The notes beneath the pieces were generated by a model. It saw only the letters and a list, made by a program, of their open reading frames with translations. It was not told the origin of the DNA and made no database searches. From positions 1-36,131 of the forward strand of contig JABDKH010000030.1 in the NCBI GenBank assembly GCA_013002345.1: a stretch of DNA of 36,131 nucleotides, given 5' to 3'. The translations under genes were made by a program, and so were the position numbers. This DNA comes from Rhodothermales bacterium. Its GTDB lineage: Bacteria > Bacteroidota > Rhodothermia > Rhodothermales > JABDKH01. This document shows, in pieces, positions 8,138 to 16,861 of this stretch (the first letter of the stretch is position 1; each line of letters starts with the position of its first letter).

Positions 8138-10999
8138 CTATCTGAACACAGCGTCGAATTCCCCGCTGTCCGGTCGATAGGCCGCTCCAAAGCGCATCTC
8201 AAGACTGAATGCGTGCAGCACCCGAAGTTGAAACCCGATTCCACCACCCACGGAATCGAAATCGAAAGACAGGCTCGATGTCGACTTGACGGACTCCGCG
8301 AATCCATACGCGTAGATCGCTTTCAGGAAGACCGGAAGGATGATTAGCCCATTGTCGACGTACAGCAGCGGCTGAATCACGTCTGCGCCAAACTTGAGAT
8401 AAGAACCGCTAGAGAGGTACGTGTCCTCCAATCCGCGTGGCAGAAAGAAGTCGAGGTTGTACACCGAGGGTCTGTTCTGCCAGAGCAGTCCGCCGATCAG
8501 ACTGATGGAGCCTCCCGTGCTCGGGATCGATCTTGTGAAGACGCGGACTTCGGCAAGCATGGCCTGCCGCCTGTCTGCATCACTCCATGCGTCGATGGTC
8601 GATGTCGCGCCCAGGCTGACTCCTCGACTGAACCGAAGGTCTCGACCCGTCGCGTGCAGACCCAGTCCCAGCAGCAGCGTTGGCGTAAGACTTGCACGAC
8701 GAGAGAACGGCGTGAGCGCAGCCCCGCCCGTGTCGAAGAACCGTGCCCTCGATAGCTCCCCGCTCAGACTGAACAGTAACGTGGACCGATAGACATTAGA
8801 TGCCAGAGTGACCGGCAGCGTCAGGGCCATTCGCGCTCCCTGCTCCTCCCAGCCGACTCGGCGGATTCCTGTTTCTGTCTGAGCCAGACGCGTTGATGGC
8901 GTTCGAAACACGGACACCGTGGGCCGAAGAATGCTTCGGCCACTCGCCACGCTGAACTGTCCCCAAAAATCGTTCGCCTGGTAGTACGCACCGCCCACAT
9001 AGGACCACCGCTGAAGTGGATCGGCACCCGTTACGGCCGCGCCAATACCGATCCCGAGATCAATATCCCCTGCATTCCGTGGCGTCAGGTCGTAGTCAAA
9101 AACCGGCAGGAATCCTCTGGGCGACAGGTATCTGAACGCCTTGTATGTGGTCGAAGGCAACGCATCAACTGTTTCCGGAGTAATCGATGCCGCGGCGGGC
9201 GGATCTTCAAAGAGTTCGACGGCCGAAAACTTGTCAGACGGTACGGGCCGCCACTCGAGCTCGCCGAGCCCCGCAACCGCAAGCCTCCACGCCTCATGCT
9301 GGTACTCCACAAACGCGACCCGAGAACCATCCGGTGACACCGATCCCTCGAACGCGCCATACTGTGCGTTCGTGATTCGGCTGACCGAGTTCGCCTCGAG
9401 GTCGTACACGAAGAGGTTGGGCACATCTTCTGTATCAGCCGAAAACATCAGCCGCCTCCCATCGGGAAACCAGCTTAGATCGAGGACCGAGAATTCGCCG
9501 GACAGTATCAGGGGCTCGACGACGAAGTCGCTACCCTTCCGGTAAATCAACTGCACGCCCTGATACCCGTCGCGGTTGACGAGCGCGGCAAGCGTGTCGC
9601 CCGTCGGACTCCACGCCATCGTCTTGACGACGCTTCGTGACCACAGTGGCACGGCCGGCAGAGTCAGGTCCGCGTCGATAGTCGCAAGTCGTGAGTACTG
9701 GCCGGATGTAACGACGCCCCACGCCTCCTCATGACGATTCGCCGCAACCGAGAAGACGTGCCCCTCACTCGTGAGCCGATCTGCCACGCCCGTGCTCACG
9801 TCAAGTCGGTGCGCCTCGGCGATACGACGGCCGGGAATTACAGCGTCTACATGATATCGGGAGAAGGTCAGATGGCTCCGATCCGCGGACAACGAGAAGA
9901 ACGCATCCTCTGTAATTCGCTCTGCCGAAATCCGATGTCTGCTCCCGGTCTTCACGTCAAACCGATAGAAGCCGGGGCGCGAGTAGTAGCCAGTCGCGTA
10001 GGCCACCACCTGGGTATCGGAAAGCCACTGGGGACGTCTGTGCACGTTGCCACGCCCTCCCGCCACAACGCGCGCCTCGGTGATCTGTCCGAGTCGAACC
10101 TGCCGCTCGAGCTCAGCCTGACGCGCTGCCAGTCGAAAGTCGCGACCTACGATCCACGGCGGCCTCCTGGCGCCATACCAGAGACTCACGCCGTAACCGA
10201 AAAGCGGCATGACGTAGTGGAGGCGTTGCGCCCGCCGAAAAGTCTCGCCCTCGTCCCGCTCGTGGAGGTAACGATACAGATACGATCCTCCGTGATAGAA
10301 CCGATCTCCAGGCAAACTGTACCGGGGGCGCTCCAGCATCTGCGCAAGGGACCACGGCCGATCGGCTGCGATTGCCGCTCTGAATTCCATCGTGAAAAAA
10401 GAGTGGTTCATTCGGCCTGGCCGATGCTCACCCTGCGATTCGAGATGAACCGCCACACCCTCAGCAATCCCGGCCGGGACCATGAGGTTTAGCGACCGCG
10501 CCATGTCGGGCGACAGCAGTCGAACCAGGCCAACGAGACCGAACCCGGAGCCAGATTCTGCGTGCGCGGCGTGAACGAGTTCGTGACGGGCCACCGTGTT
10601 CAGCCACGACGGATGCCGCGGCGAAAGACCATTCCCCCGAAGGGGCGGAATCTCCAATTCCATGCGAAAAGGAAACGGCGTCACAAACCCGTTCGATCGA
10701 TCGTTGTAGGCGTCCAGCACCACCGGAACGCGTAACCTTCGCCGCGTACCAGTGAGCGCGTTCGCTTCCAGATAGGAATGTTCGAGGACCGCACCGACCT
10801 CTGCCGCCTCCGCCTCGTATCCGCTCTGGTAGATCAAGTCGAAGTGATCGGTCTGCGCCACGCGGTACGACAGCGCGGGTGGACGGACCTCTATCGGATA
10901 GATCTGCCCGAAGCCCGGTTCAACCGCGACCAGCAGCAAACCCAGAGCAACGACAAAACGAGGTGCGATTCGGATATCGGATATCTTCACAGCACTCAC
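8138..10999 (-). CDS. Zinc peptidase / beta-propeller / outer-membrane barrel fusion
   Basis: This encodes a 953-residue exported protein with three parts. Residues 1-32 form a signal peptide ending GFGQ. Residues ~33-300 are a gluzincin peptidase domain of the MA type: HELVH at 139-143 and a third ligand in GIAEGVAVH (E180). Residues ~310-610 hold TolB/WD40-like propeller blades, for example WSPTGDTLAALVN, WFPDGRRLMFSAD and SVSPDGSRVAFVEY. Residues ~620-953 look like a barrel of the bacterial surface-antigen type, with PVFDYDLTPRNAGDIDLGIGIG at its start and alternating strands to a final EFDAVFR. It is likely anchored in the outer membrane with the peptidase outside or in the periplasm. It is transcribed alone. 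Substrate is unknown; the domain calls are strong, the topology is inferred. Confidence 0.85.
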   Translation of the reverse strand: MSAVKISDIRIAPRFVVALGLLLVAVEPGFGQIYPIEVRPPALSYRVAQTDHFDLIYQSGYEAEAAEVGAVLEHSYLEANALTGTRRRLRVPVVLDAYNDRSNGFVTPFPFRMELEIPPLRGNGLSPRHPSWLNTVARHELVHAAHAESGSGFGLVGLVRLLSPDMARSLNLMVPAGIAEGVAVHLESQGEHRPGRMNHSFFTMEFRAAIAADRPWSLAQMLERPRYSLPGDRFYHGGSYLYRYLHERDEGETFRRAQRLHYVMPLFGYGVSLWYGARRPPWIVGRDFRLAARQAELERQVRLGQITEARVVAGGRGNVHRRPQWLSDTQVVAYATGYYSRPGFYRFDVKTGSRHRISAERITEDAFFSLSADRSHLTFSRYHVDAVIPGRRIAEAHRLDVSTGVADRLTSEGHVFSVAANRHEEAWGVVTSGQYSRLATIDADLTLPAVPLWSRSVVKTMAWSPTGDTLAALVNRDGYQGVQLIYRKGSDFVVEPLILSGEFSVLDLSWFPDGRRLMFSADTEDVPNLFVYDLEANSVSRITNAQYGAFEGSVSPDGSRVAFVEYQHEAWRLAVAGLGELEWRPVPSDKFSAVELFEDPPAAASITPETVDALPSTTYKAFRYLSPRGFLPVFDYDLTPRNAGDIDLGIGIGAAVTGADPLQRWSYVGGAYYQANDFWGQFSVASGRSILRPTVSVFRTPSTRLAQTETGIRRVGWEEQGARMALTLPVTLASNVYRSTLLFSLSGELSRARFFDTGGAALTPFSRRASLTPTLLLGLGLHATGRDLRFSRGVSLGATSTIDAWSDADRRQAMLAEVRVFTRSIPSTGGSISLIGGLLWQNRPSVYNLDFFLPRGLEDTYLSSGSYLKFGADVIQPLLYVDNGLIILPVFLKAIYAYGFAESVKSTSSLSFDFDSVGGGIGFQLRVLHAFSLEMRFGAAYRPDSGEFDAVFR

Positions 11000-11108
11000 A
11001 GGTGGGAGTAGAAACGGAATGCTTGAACCGGAATGACTCTGGGAATAGAACGGAAACGACCATGCGAGGTTCGCAGTCGCACGGCCGGGCTGCGAGCGGC
11101 AGGCACTT

Positions 11109-11139
11109 CGGGCTCCCGATCAATGCAACCGGGAGCCCG
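11109..11139 (-). terminator. Hairpin terminator after tRNA-Ser
   Basis: Two 10-base arms, CGGGCTCCCG (11109-11118) and CGGGAGCCCG (11130-11139), pair perfectly around an 11-base loop. It begins one base past the tRNA-Ser 3' end. There is no T-run beyond it. Its position and strength make it the likely end of the tRNA transcript. Confidence 0.65.
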
Positions 11140-11140
11140 G

Positions 11141-11228
11141 CGGAGGGGGTGGGATTCGAACCCACGGTACCCGCGAGGGGTACTACGGTTTTCGAGACCG
11201 CCCCGTTCGACCACTCCGGCACCCCTCC
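11141..11228 (-). tRNA. tRNA-Ser (anticodon CGA)
   Basis: On the reverse strand this is an 88-base class II tRNA. A 7-bp acceptor stem GGAGGGG/CCCCTCC joins 11222-11228 to 11142-11148, and the discriminator is G (11141). The anticodon stem GCGGT/ACCGT encloses loop CTCGAAA, so the anticodon is CGA (11192-11194), reading UCG. A long variable arm with a TACCC/GGGTA stem and a T arm with loop TTCGAAT are present. CCA is not encoded; CCG follows. Confidence 0.96.
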
Positions 11229-11380
11229 GTATGAGCGCACACGATGTAACCGTGCGTCTATGCCTGCCCCGCGCTACGAACGCGGATGTCCCGTTTCGGT
11301 TCGAAAGGTACATGGCTGTCAGTCTGCACTGCAAGAAGCCCCGTTTAAAATCTCCCGAATAGCAAACACCACGCAACTAA

Positions 11381-12214
11381 ATGACAAGCAAGACGATCCT
11401 GGTGACTGGCGCTACCGACGGTATCGGACTCGCCACCGCAGTAGAACTCTCTCGCCTTGGACATCGCATGATTCTCCACGGCCGGACTCCCGCGCGTCTG
11501 ACCGACGCACATCGTCACGTCCGGGCCGCCGGCGACCGGGATGACCACATCACCGTTTCTGCGGATCTGTCGACGGTGGACGCGGTGTTCGCGATGAGTG
11601 CTGAGATCAAACGGGAGGTTCGCTCGCTTGACGTCCTGATCAACAATGCAGGCGTATTCCTGAATGACCGGGAGGTCAGCCCAGACGGCGTCGAGCTGAC
11701 ATTCGCCGTTAATCACCTGTCTCACTTCTTGCTAACACATGAACTCCTGGAACTGCTGAGGAATAGCAGGCCCTCGCGCATCGTCAATGTCTCTTCCGTA
11801 GCTCACCGAAGTGGAACCATCAACTTCGATGATATCAACAGTGCCGCGCGGTACGGTGGCTACGAGGCCTATGCTCAGTCCAAGCTCGCGAACGTTCTGT
11901 TTACGCAGTCGCTTGCGGACCGGCTGGCGGCCGATGACATCACGGCCAATGCGCTGCACCCCGGCGTCATCGCGACTAAGTTGCTGCGAGCGGGGTTCAG
12001 CATGAAGGGCTCGGGCGTAGAGGAAGGTGCTGCCACCTCGGTCTACCTGGCCACCTCGGCAGACGTGAGCCATGTCACCGGAAAGTATTTTGTTGACTGC
12101 GTCGAAAGGCCCATGGAACCACATGCTCTAGATTCAGACCAGGCAGAGCGACTGTGGGGGTTGAGTGTGGAGTTGGTTCAGCGAGCCCGACCCGGGTGGG
12201 CTTCGGCCGTCTAG
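11381..12214 (+). CDS. Short-chain dehydrogenase/reductase (retinol dehydrogenase-like)
   Basis: This encodes a 277-residue NAD(P)-dependent oxidoreductase of the classical SDR family, in the cytoplasm. The Rossmann motif TGATDGIG is at 9-16, NNAG at 88-91, the catalytic serine in VSS at 138-139, and YAQSK at 164-168 gives Tyr164 and Lys168. The stretch HPGVIATKL and the overall layout resemble retinol dehydrogenase/WWOX-like members, which act on lipid-like alcohols or carbonyls, but the true substrate cannot be read. No Shine-Dalgarno is visible. It converges with the GGGP synthase gene, with 7 bases between stops. Whether it serves lipid metabolism together with that neighbour is only a guess. 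Confidence 0.9.
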   Translation: MTSKTILVTGATDGIGLATAVELSRLGHRMILHGRTPARLTDAHRHVRAAGDRDDHITVSADLSTVDAVFAMSAEIKREVRSLDVLINNAGVFLNDREVSPDGVELTFAVNHLSHFLLTHELLELLRNSRPSRIVNVSSVAHRSGTINFDDINSAARYGGYEAYAQSKLANVLFTQSLADRLAADDITANALHPGVIATKLLRAGFSMKGSGVEEGAATSVYLATSADVSHVTGKYFVDCVERPMEPHALDSDQAERLWGLSVELVQRARPGWASAV

Positions 12215-12221
12215 GATCGCG

Positions 12222-12986
12222 TCAGATCGGACGTGGTACGGCAATGTGCGCCGCCGCAGCGAGCTCCGAGATGAAACCGCCGTCTGGTCGTGCTTCGACG
12301 GCTGTTCCCACGACGACAAACCGGGCGCCCGCCTGCACCTTCCGAGCAACCTCGTTTGGCGATCGAAGGCCACCACCCACGGCGAGCGGAACCGAACAGA
12401 CCTCTGAGATGGCGCTCACAATCGGTTCGGACACGCTGCCCGCTGCTCCGGAGCCTCCGTCGGCAAACAGAAGTCGCATTCCCATCATTTCGGCCGCGAG
12501 TGCCGTGGCGGCGGCAACATCGGGCTTGTCGCAAGGCAGCGGCATCGAATGCGTCACGTACTGAGCCGTCGTGGTCTTCCCGCCGTCCACAAGCATATAG
12601 CCCGTCGCAATGGGCTCCACACCCATCGATCGGATGACCGGCGCCGCATGTACGTGCTGGCCGAACAGATACTCCGGGTTGCGACTGCTGACGACGGAAA
12701 GAAAAAGCACCGCATCAAGGGCTGGAGAAAGCTGGCCGACGGAACCGGGAAAGCCGATGACCGGCAACGAACTCGCTTCCTTCAGAATCGTGACGAATCG
12801 ATGGAAATTCGGGTGGGCAAGTATGCTGGATCCTACAAAAAAGGCGTCTACGTCCGCCTTTTCACACATCGCAACAAGCGAAGGCACCTTGTCCTCAGCG
12901 ATGCGATCGGGATCGACGAGAACAATAAAGCCGGCGCCCTTGGTGGCGCTGGTGGCGAGCAGTTTGTCGTATACCGTGTGGAGCAC
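12222..12986 (-). CDS. Geranylgeranylglyceryl phosphate synthase family protein
   Basis: This encodes a 254-residue TIM-barrel prenyltransferase of the PcrB/GGGPS family, which joins an all-trans prenyl diphosphate to glycerol 1-phosphate by an ether bond. Visible landmarks are LVDPDR (about 22-27), DAFFVGSSIL, PVIGFPGSVGQLS, the phosphate and tail region TGYMLVDGGKTTTAQYV, LLFADGGSGA and PLAVGGGLRSPNEV followed by AGARFVVVGTAVE. Its length and motifs fit the group II enzymes of Bacteroidota, which make geranylgeranylglyceryl phosphate, rather than Bacillus PcrB. The product is the first precursor of archaeal-type ether lipids; its fate in bacteria is unclear. It follows alaS on the same strand with 123 bases between. 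Prenyl chain length is not determined by sequence reading. Confidence 0.9.
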   Translation of the reverse strand: MLHTVYDKLLATSATKGAGFIVLVDPDRIAEDKVPSLVAMCEKADVDAFFVGSSILAHPNFHRFVTILKEASSLPVIGFPGSVGQLSPALDAVLFLSVVSSRNPEYLFGQHVHAAPVIRSMGVEPIATGYMLVDGGKTTTAQYVTHSMPLPCDKPDVAAATALAAEMMGMRLLFADGGSGAAGSVSEPIVSAISEVCSVPLAVGGGLRSPNEVARKVQAGARFVVVGTAVEARPDGGFISELAAAAHIAVPRPI

Positions 12987-13109
12987 TCGTATCCGATGTC
13001 AGGTGATTGATTCGGGCCCTGTGTGAGCTGTGGGGAGCCCTTGTCGGCGCGGGCTCAAGCTAGCCGCCGCCTCCTAAATATTCAACCGCTACGCCTGGTC
13101 CAATCATAT

Positions 13110-15965
13110 TCACGCACCCGTTCGGGATGCGACCCACTTCTGGGCTTCTGCGAGCGCTTCGGCGAGCCGATCGGGATTCTTCCCACCGGCCGTAGCCATT
13201 TCCGGTCTGCCGCCGCCACCGCCGCCCACAATTCTGGCCAGGTGTGAAACCACGTCGCCGGCCTTGATCGACGACCCCGCGATTACATCATCGGTCACAA
13301 CCGCGACGATCAAAGCCTTTTCACCAGACGCGTCGACCGCACCCAGCACGCCGACCGTACCCGAGGCGGCCCGGTCCCGCAGCTGTTGACCGGTTGACCG
13401 AAGCGATTCCATATCCGCCTCACCGACATTCGCGACGGCAACACGTATTCCCGACACGTCGATCGCATTTTTAAGCGCCTCGTCGACGATTCCGCCAAGA
13501 CTCGAACTCTTGAGCTTACCCATTTCTTTCGACAGCGACTTGTTGCGCTCAAGAAGATCGGCTACCTCCTCGTCCGTTGGCCGCTGAAGCGTCTTGAAGT
13601 GACCTCGAACGCGATCCAGCTCATCGATTCGACTCTGCATGAAGGCCAGAGCGTCCAGGCCCGCGATGGCTTCGACCCGACGGACGCCAGCCGCAATGGA
13701 TCCCTCGTGCCGAAAAGCGAACACACCGATCTCACCCGTCGCGTCGACGTGCGTGCCGCCACACAGTTCAACGGAGTAGGAAGGATCAAACGTGATAACC
13801 CGCACGCGATCTCCGTACTTCTCGCCGAACAGCGCCATCGCTCCTCGCTCGAGAGCCTCATCGATCGGAACAGACTGTTCTTCCATCTTCGCGACGTTCT
13901 CCTGGACCTTCTCGTTCACGATGCGTGCCACGGTGTCCAGCTGCTCAGGCGTAACTCGCTCGTAGTGGCTGAAGTCAAACCTGAGATGATCCGGGGCAAC
14001 GAGAGAACCCTTCTGCGCGACATGCGGACCCAGTACCTCACGCAGAGCCGCGTGCAGCAGATGAGTGGCGGTATGATGTTTCTTGATGCGCATTCGGCGC
14101 GGCGCCTCAATGCTGGCTCGTACAGGTCCGTCCAGCTCATCGGGCAGCCGGTCGACAAAATGAATGACGTCTCCGTTGGCCCGCCGTGTGTCGAGCACTC
14201 GAACCTGCTCATCTCCAACGAGAAGTATTCCCGTATCTCCAATCTGCCCGCCGCTCTCTGAATAGAACGGTGTTCGATCCAGAATCAACTGAGACACGAG
14301 TTGGCCGTCTTTACTCTCGACCGTGCGTACCCGCCTTATCACCGCGTCCGCGATGTCCTCCTCATCGTACCCTACGAATTCTGAGTGTGCGCCTTCGGAG
14401 ATCGTCCTCCAGTCTCCGTCCGAAACGTCGGACACGACGAACGTGGCGGCGGCACGCGCCCGATCCTTCTGCTGCTGCATCAGGTCGGTATAGGAATCCA
14501 TGTCGATACCGAGTCCTGTCTCGCGAGCCATGAGCCGCGTGAGATCAACGGGGAAGCCATACGTGTCATGCAGCAAAAAGGCGACCTGGCCCGGAAGGTT
14601 GCCGTGGGCAGCAGTGTCCGCAAACAACCCGGGGATCTCAGATGCATCCTCGACGTCGACATAGGCCTTCGTCAGCAGATCCATCGTCTGCCGATCGGAT
14701 GCCATCGATTTCTGAACCTCCTTCGCGTCGGCACCCTGTTCGATCGACCTGACATAGGGAATAATCTGATCGAAGAACGAGAGTCCGGTGCCGAGCGTCT
14801 CGAGGAAACTCTCCTCCTCCGCTCGTACGATGCGCTCGATGTAATCCCGGTTGCGGTCGATGTCCGGAAACGGACCCGACATCTTGTCGACGAGGGCGTC
14901 TACCAGCAAATACAGGAATGGCTTACGCAGCTCGAGCGTCTGGTAGCCGAACCGAACCGCGCGGCGCAGGATCCGTCGGATCACGTAGCCCCGACCCACG
15001 TTGCCGGGCGACACTCCGTCGGACACGGCAAACGTTATCGTCCGGACGTGATCAGATACGACGCGCATCGCCACGCGAATCCGCTCAACTTCGTCTGCAG
15101 ACCCCTTGATCCGGTCGTACGACTCGAGCCCTTCGAGCGGTGACAGCCGGGCGATCTTTTCAAGGAGCGTCTCAAACAGGTCGGTGTCGTAGTTGCTGTT
15201 CTTCGCCTGCAACACGGCGACGACTCGTTCAAAGCCCATGCCCGTATCGACGTGCTGCGCCGGAAGTGGCTGCAGCGAACCGTCAATCTGAGCATCGTAT
15301 TGAATGAAGACCAGATTCCAGATCTCCATAACCCGGGGATCGTCGGCGTTCACGAGCGACGCTCCCGAAAGCTTCTTTCGATCGGCATCGGAGCGCAGGT
15401 CGATATGGACTTCCGAGCACGGACCGCAGGGCCCCGTATCACCCATCATCCAAAAATTGTCCTTTGTCGGACAGTACAGGATGTGCTCGGGATCGATTCC
15501 CGTTTCCGATTTCCAGAAGCCGGCCGCTTCATCGTCGGGTCCCAGATCAAGATCACTATCTCCTTCATGAACGGTCACATACAGCCGCGCAGGATCCAGT
15601 CCCCAGCGATCGACGAGCAACTCCCAGGCCCAGGCGATCACCTCCTTCTTGAAGTAATCTCCGAAGCTCCAGTTGCCCAGCATCTCGAAGAACGTGTGGT
15701 GGTACGTGTCGACTCCCACTTCCTCCAGATCGTTGTGCTTGCCTGAAACGCGCAGGCACTTCTGCGTATCGGCCGCCCGCACGTACGGACGCTCTCCCGC
15801 ACCGAGAAAAACATCCTTGAATTGATTCATTCCCGCGTTCGTGAACAGCAGCGTCGGATCGTTGTGGGGCACCAGCGAATCGCTGGCCACAATCTCGTGA
15901 TCTTTCTCGCGAAAGAAGTCGAGAAACTCCTGCCGAATCTGCTCGGAAGTCTTGACGTCGGTCAT
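13110..15965 (-). CDS. alaS: Alanyl-tRNA synthetase
   Basis: AlaRS charges tRNA-Ala with alanine and edits mischarged serine and glycine, in the cytoplasm. The N-terminal class II catalytic core is clear (FLDFFREKDHEIVASDSLVP, then TNAGMNQFKDVFLG and YHHTFFEMLGNWSFGDYF). The editing domain keeps its zinc-site motifs: HHTATH at 630-635 and CGGTH near 734-738. A C-terminal C-Ala region ends with the glycine-rich GGGGGGRPEMATAGGK. At 951 residues it is longer than the E. coli enzyme (about 875). Part of the extra length is a ~45-residue insertion around 395-440, before HDTYGFPVDLT. It lies between the glycosylase gene and GGGP synthase, all reverse. Confidence 0.97.
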   Translation of the reverse strand: MTDVKTSEQIRQEFLDFFREKDHEIVASDSLVPHNDPTLLFTNAGMNQFKDVFLGAGERPYVRAADTQKCLRVSGKHNDLEEVGVDTYHHTFFEMLGNWSFGDYFKKEVIAWAWELLVDRWGLDPARLYVTVHEGDSDLDLGPDDEAAGFWKSETGIDPEHILYCPTKDNFWMMGDTGPCGPCSEVHIDLRSDADRKKLSGASLVNADDPRVMEIWNLVFIQYDAQIDGSLQPLPAQHVDTGMGFERVVAVLQAKNSNYDTDLFETLLEKIARLSPLEGLESYDRIKGSADEVERIRVAMRVVSDHVRTITFAVSDGVSPGNVGRGYVIRRILRRAVRFGYQTLELRKPFLYLLVDALVDKMSGPFPDIDRNRDYIERIVRAEEESFLETLGTGLSFFDQIIPYVRSIEQGADAKEVQKSMASDRQTMDLLTKAYVDVEDASEIPGLFADTAAHGNLPGQVAFLLHDTYGFPVDLTRLMARETGLGIDMDSYTDLMQQQKDRARAAATFVVSDVSDGDWRTISEGAHSEFVGYDEEDIADAVIRRVRTVESKDGQLVSQLILDRTPFYSESGGQIGDTGILLVGDEQVRVLDTRRANGDVIHFVDRLPDELDGPVRASIEAPRRMRIKKHHTATHLLHAALREVLGPHVAQKGSLVAPDHLRFDFSHYERVTPEQLDTVARIVNEKVQENVAKMEEQSVPIDEALERGAMALFGEKYGDRVRVITFDPSYSVELCGGTHVDATGEIGVFAFRHEGSIAAGVRRVEAIAGLDALAFMQSRIDELDRVRGHFKTLQRPTDEEVADLLERNKSLSKEMGKLKSSSLGGIVDEALKNAIDVSGIRVAVANVGEADMESLRSTGQQLRDRAASGTVGVLGAVDASGEKALIVAVVTDDVIAGSSIKAGDVVSHLARIVGGGGGGRPEMATAGGKNPDRLAEALAEAQKWVASRTGA

Positions 15966-16112
15966 TCGTCGTCCTGAAACGGGTCTTGTTCACGATGCCG
16001 GAGAAAGGCACCGCCGGTAGTGCATACCGCGGGCGCCAGTCGAGCTCCGTTGGCAAAATACGCCCCTGCGGGCCGGTAATTCCTCGAAGAATACCGTAAG
16101 CCGCGCTCGAAT

Positions 16113-16778
16113 CTATTGTCGCACACTTCTTCGAGTCTTTCTTCGTCTTTCCGCCGCGATATCACTCGGGACCCCCGGCGACACGAACGGATTCCCTTCG
16201 CAGTAAAACCTCCACTGCCGATCCACCGCACGCGTGATCCCGATTCTGGACGATGTAGCGATACGATGATCCGGCATCTCAGGCGGCTCCGCGAAATACA
16301 ACGGCGGCCGCAACAAAGAACTTCGGTGAAACCGATTGTCGATCTCGAGCGCCTGAGTCAATTTCCCCGGTCCATTTGTCAAGTCGACGGTCCGGCGAGC
16401 CGCCGCACGCCTGTCCCACATCGAGGATTCGCCATCCACAGGTTCGATCGCCCGGATGAGAACACAACCCGCTACCCCCTCGCGCTCCGTCAATACGTTC
16501 AGCATCCAGTACATCCCGTAAATGAGGTACACATACGCGTAACCTGGCTTGCCGAAGAGATCGTACCCCCGACCTGTCGGCTTGACGAGCCCCGTCGGTC
16601 CATCGACGATGCCCCAGGCATGAAAGGCCGGATCCTCATGCGTGTACGCCTCCGTTTCGACGATCCGGCCCACCATCCGCCTGTCGGCAACCCCCTCTCG
16701 CACGAGATAACGACCCAGCAGGTCGCGGGCGACTGCAAGCGTCGATCGGTCAAAAAAGTCTGCCCCCAGTTTTTTCAT
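16113..16778 (-). CDS. DNA-3-methyladenine glycosylase (AAG/MPG family)
   Basis: This encodes a 221-residue base-excision enzyme that removes alkylated purines such as 3-methyladenine. GRIVETEAY carries the catalytic glutamate, and YVYLIYGMYWMLNV matches the DNA-intercalating tyrosine region. GPGKLTQALEI and SSRIGITRAVD complete the family signature. The usual DPASHA is DPAFHA here. I chose the ATG at 16778 (MKKLGADFF), where family similarity begins; an in-frame ATG at 16859 would add 27 unrelated residues. It lies 147 bases upstream of alaS on the same strand and is divergent from the SHGD-repeat gene. Confidence 0.92.
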   Translation of the reverse strand: MKKLGADFFDRSTLAVARDLLGRYLVREGVADRRMVGRIVETEAYTHEDPAFHAWGIVDGPTGLVKPTGRGYDLFGKPGYAYVYLIYGMYWMLNVLTEREGVAGCVLIRAIEPVDGESSMWDRRAAARRTVDLTNGPGKLTQALEIDNRFHRSSLLRPPLYFAEPPEMPDHRIATSSRIGITRAVDRQWRFYCEGNPFVSPGVPSDIAAERRRKTRRSVRQ

Positions 16779-16861
16779 CGGGTCCTCGGCGCAACCTCGA
16801 ACGACTGGCTCCGTAGCGCGACTTGTCTCGTTGCCATTCTTATGATCATCCGGCTCCACCC

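Noticed and set aside
14385-15143. Long open frame (252 codons) opposite alaS
   Set aside because: It lies wholly antisense to a certain alaS gene, shows no family resemblance and is typical of GC-rich shadow frames.
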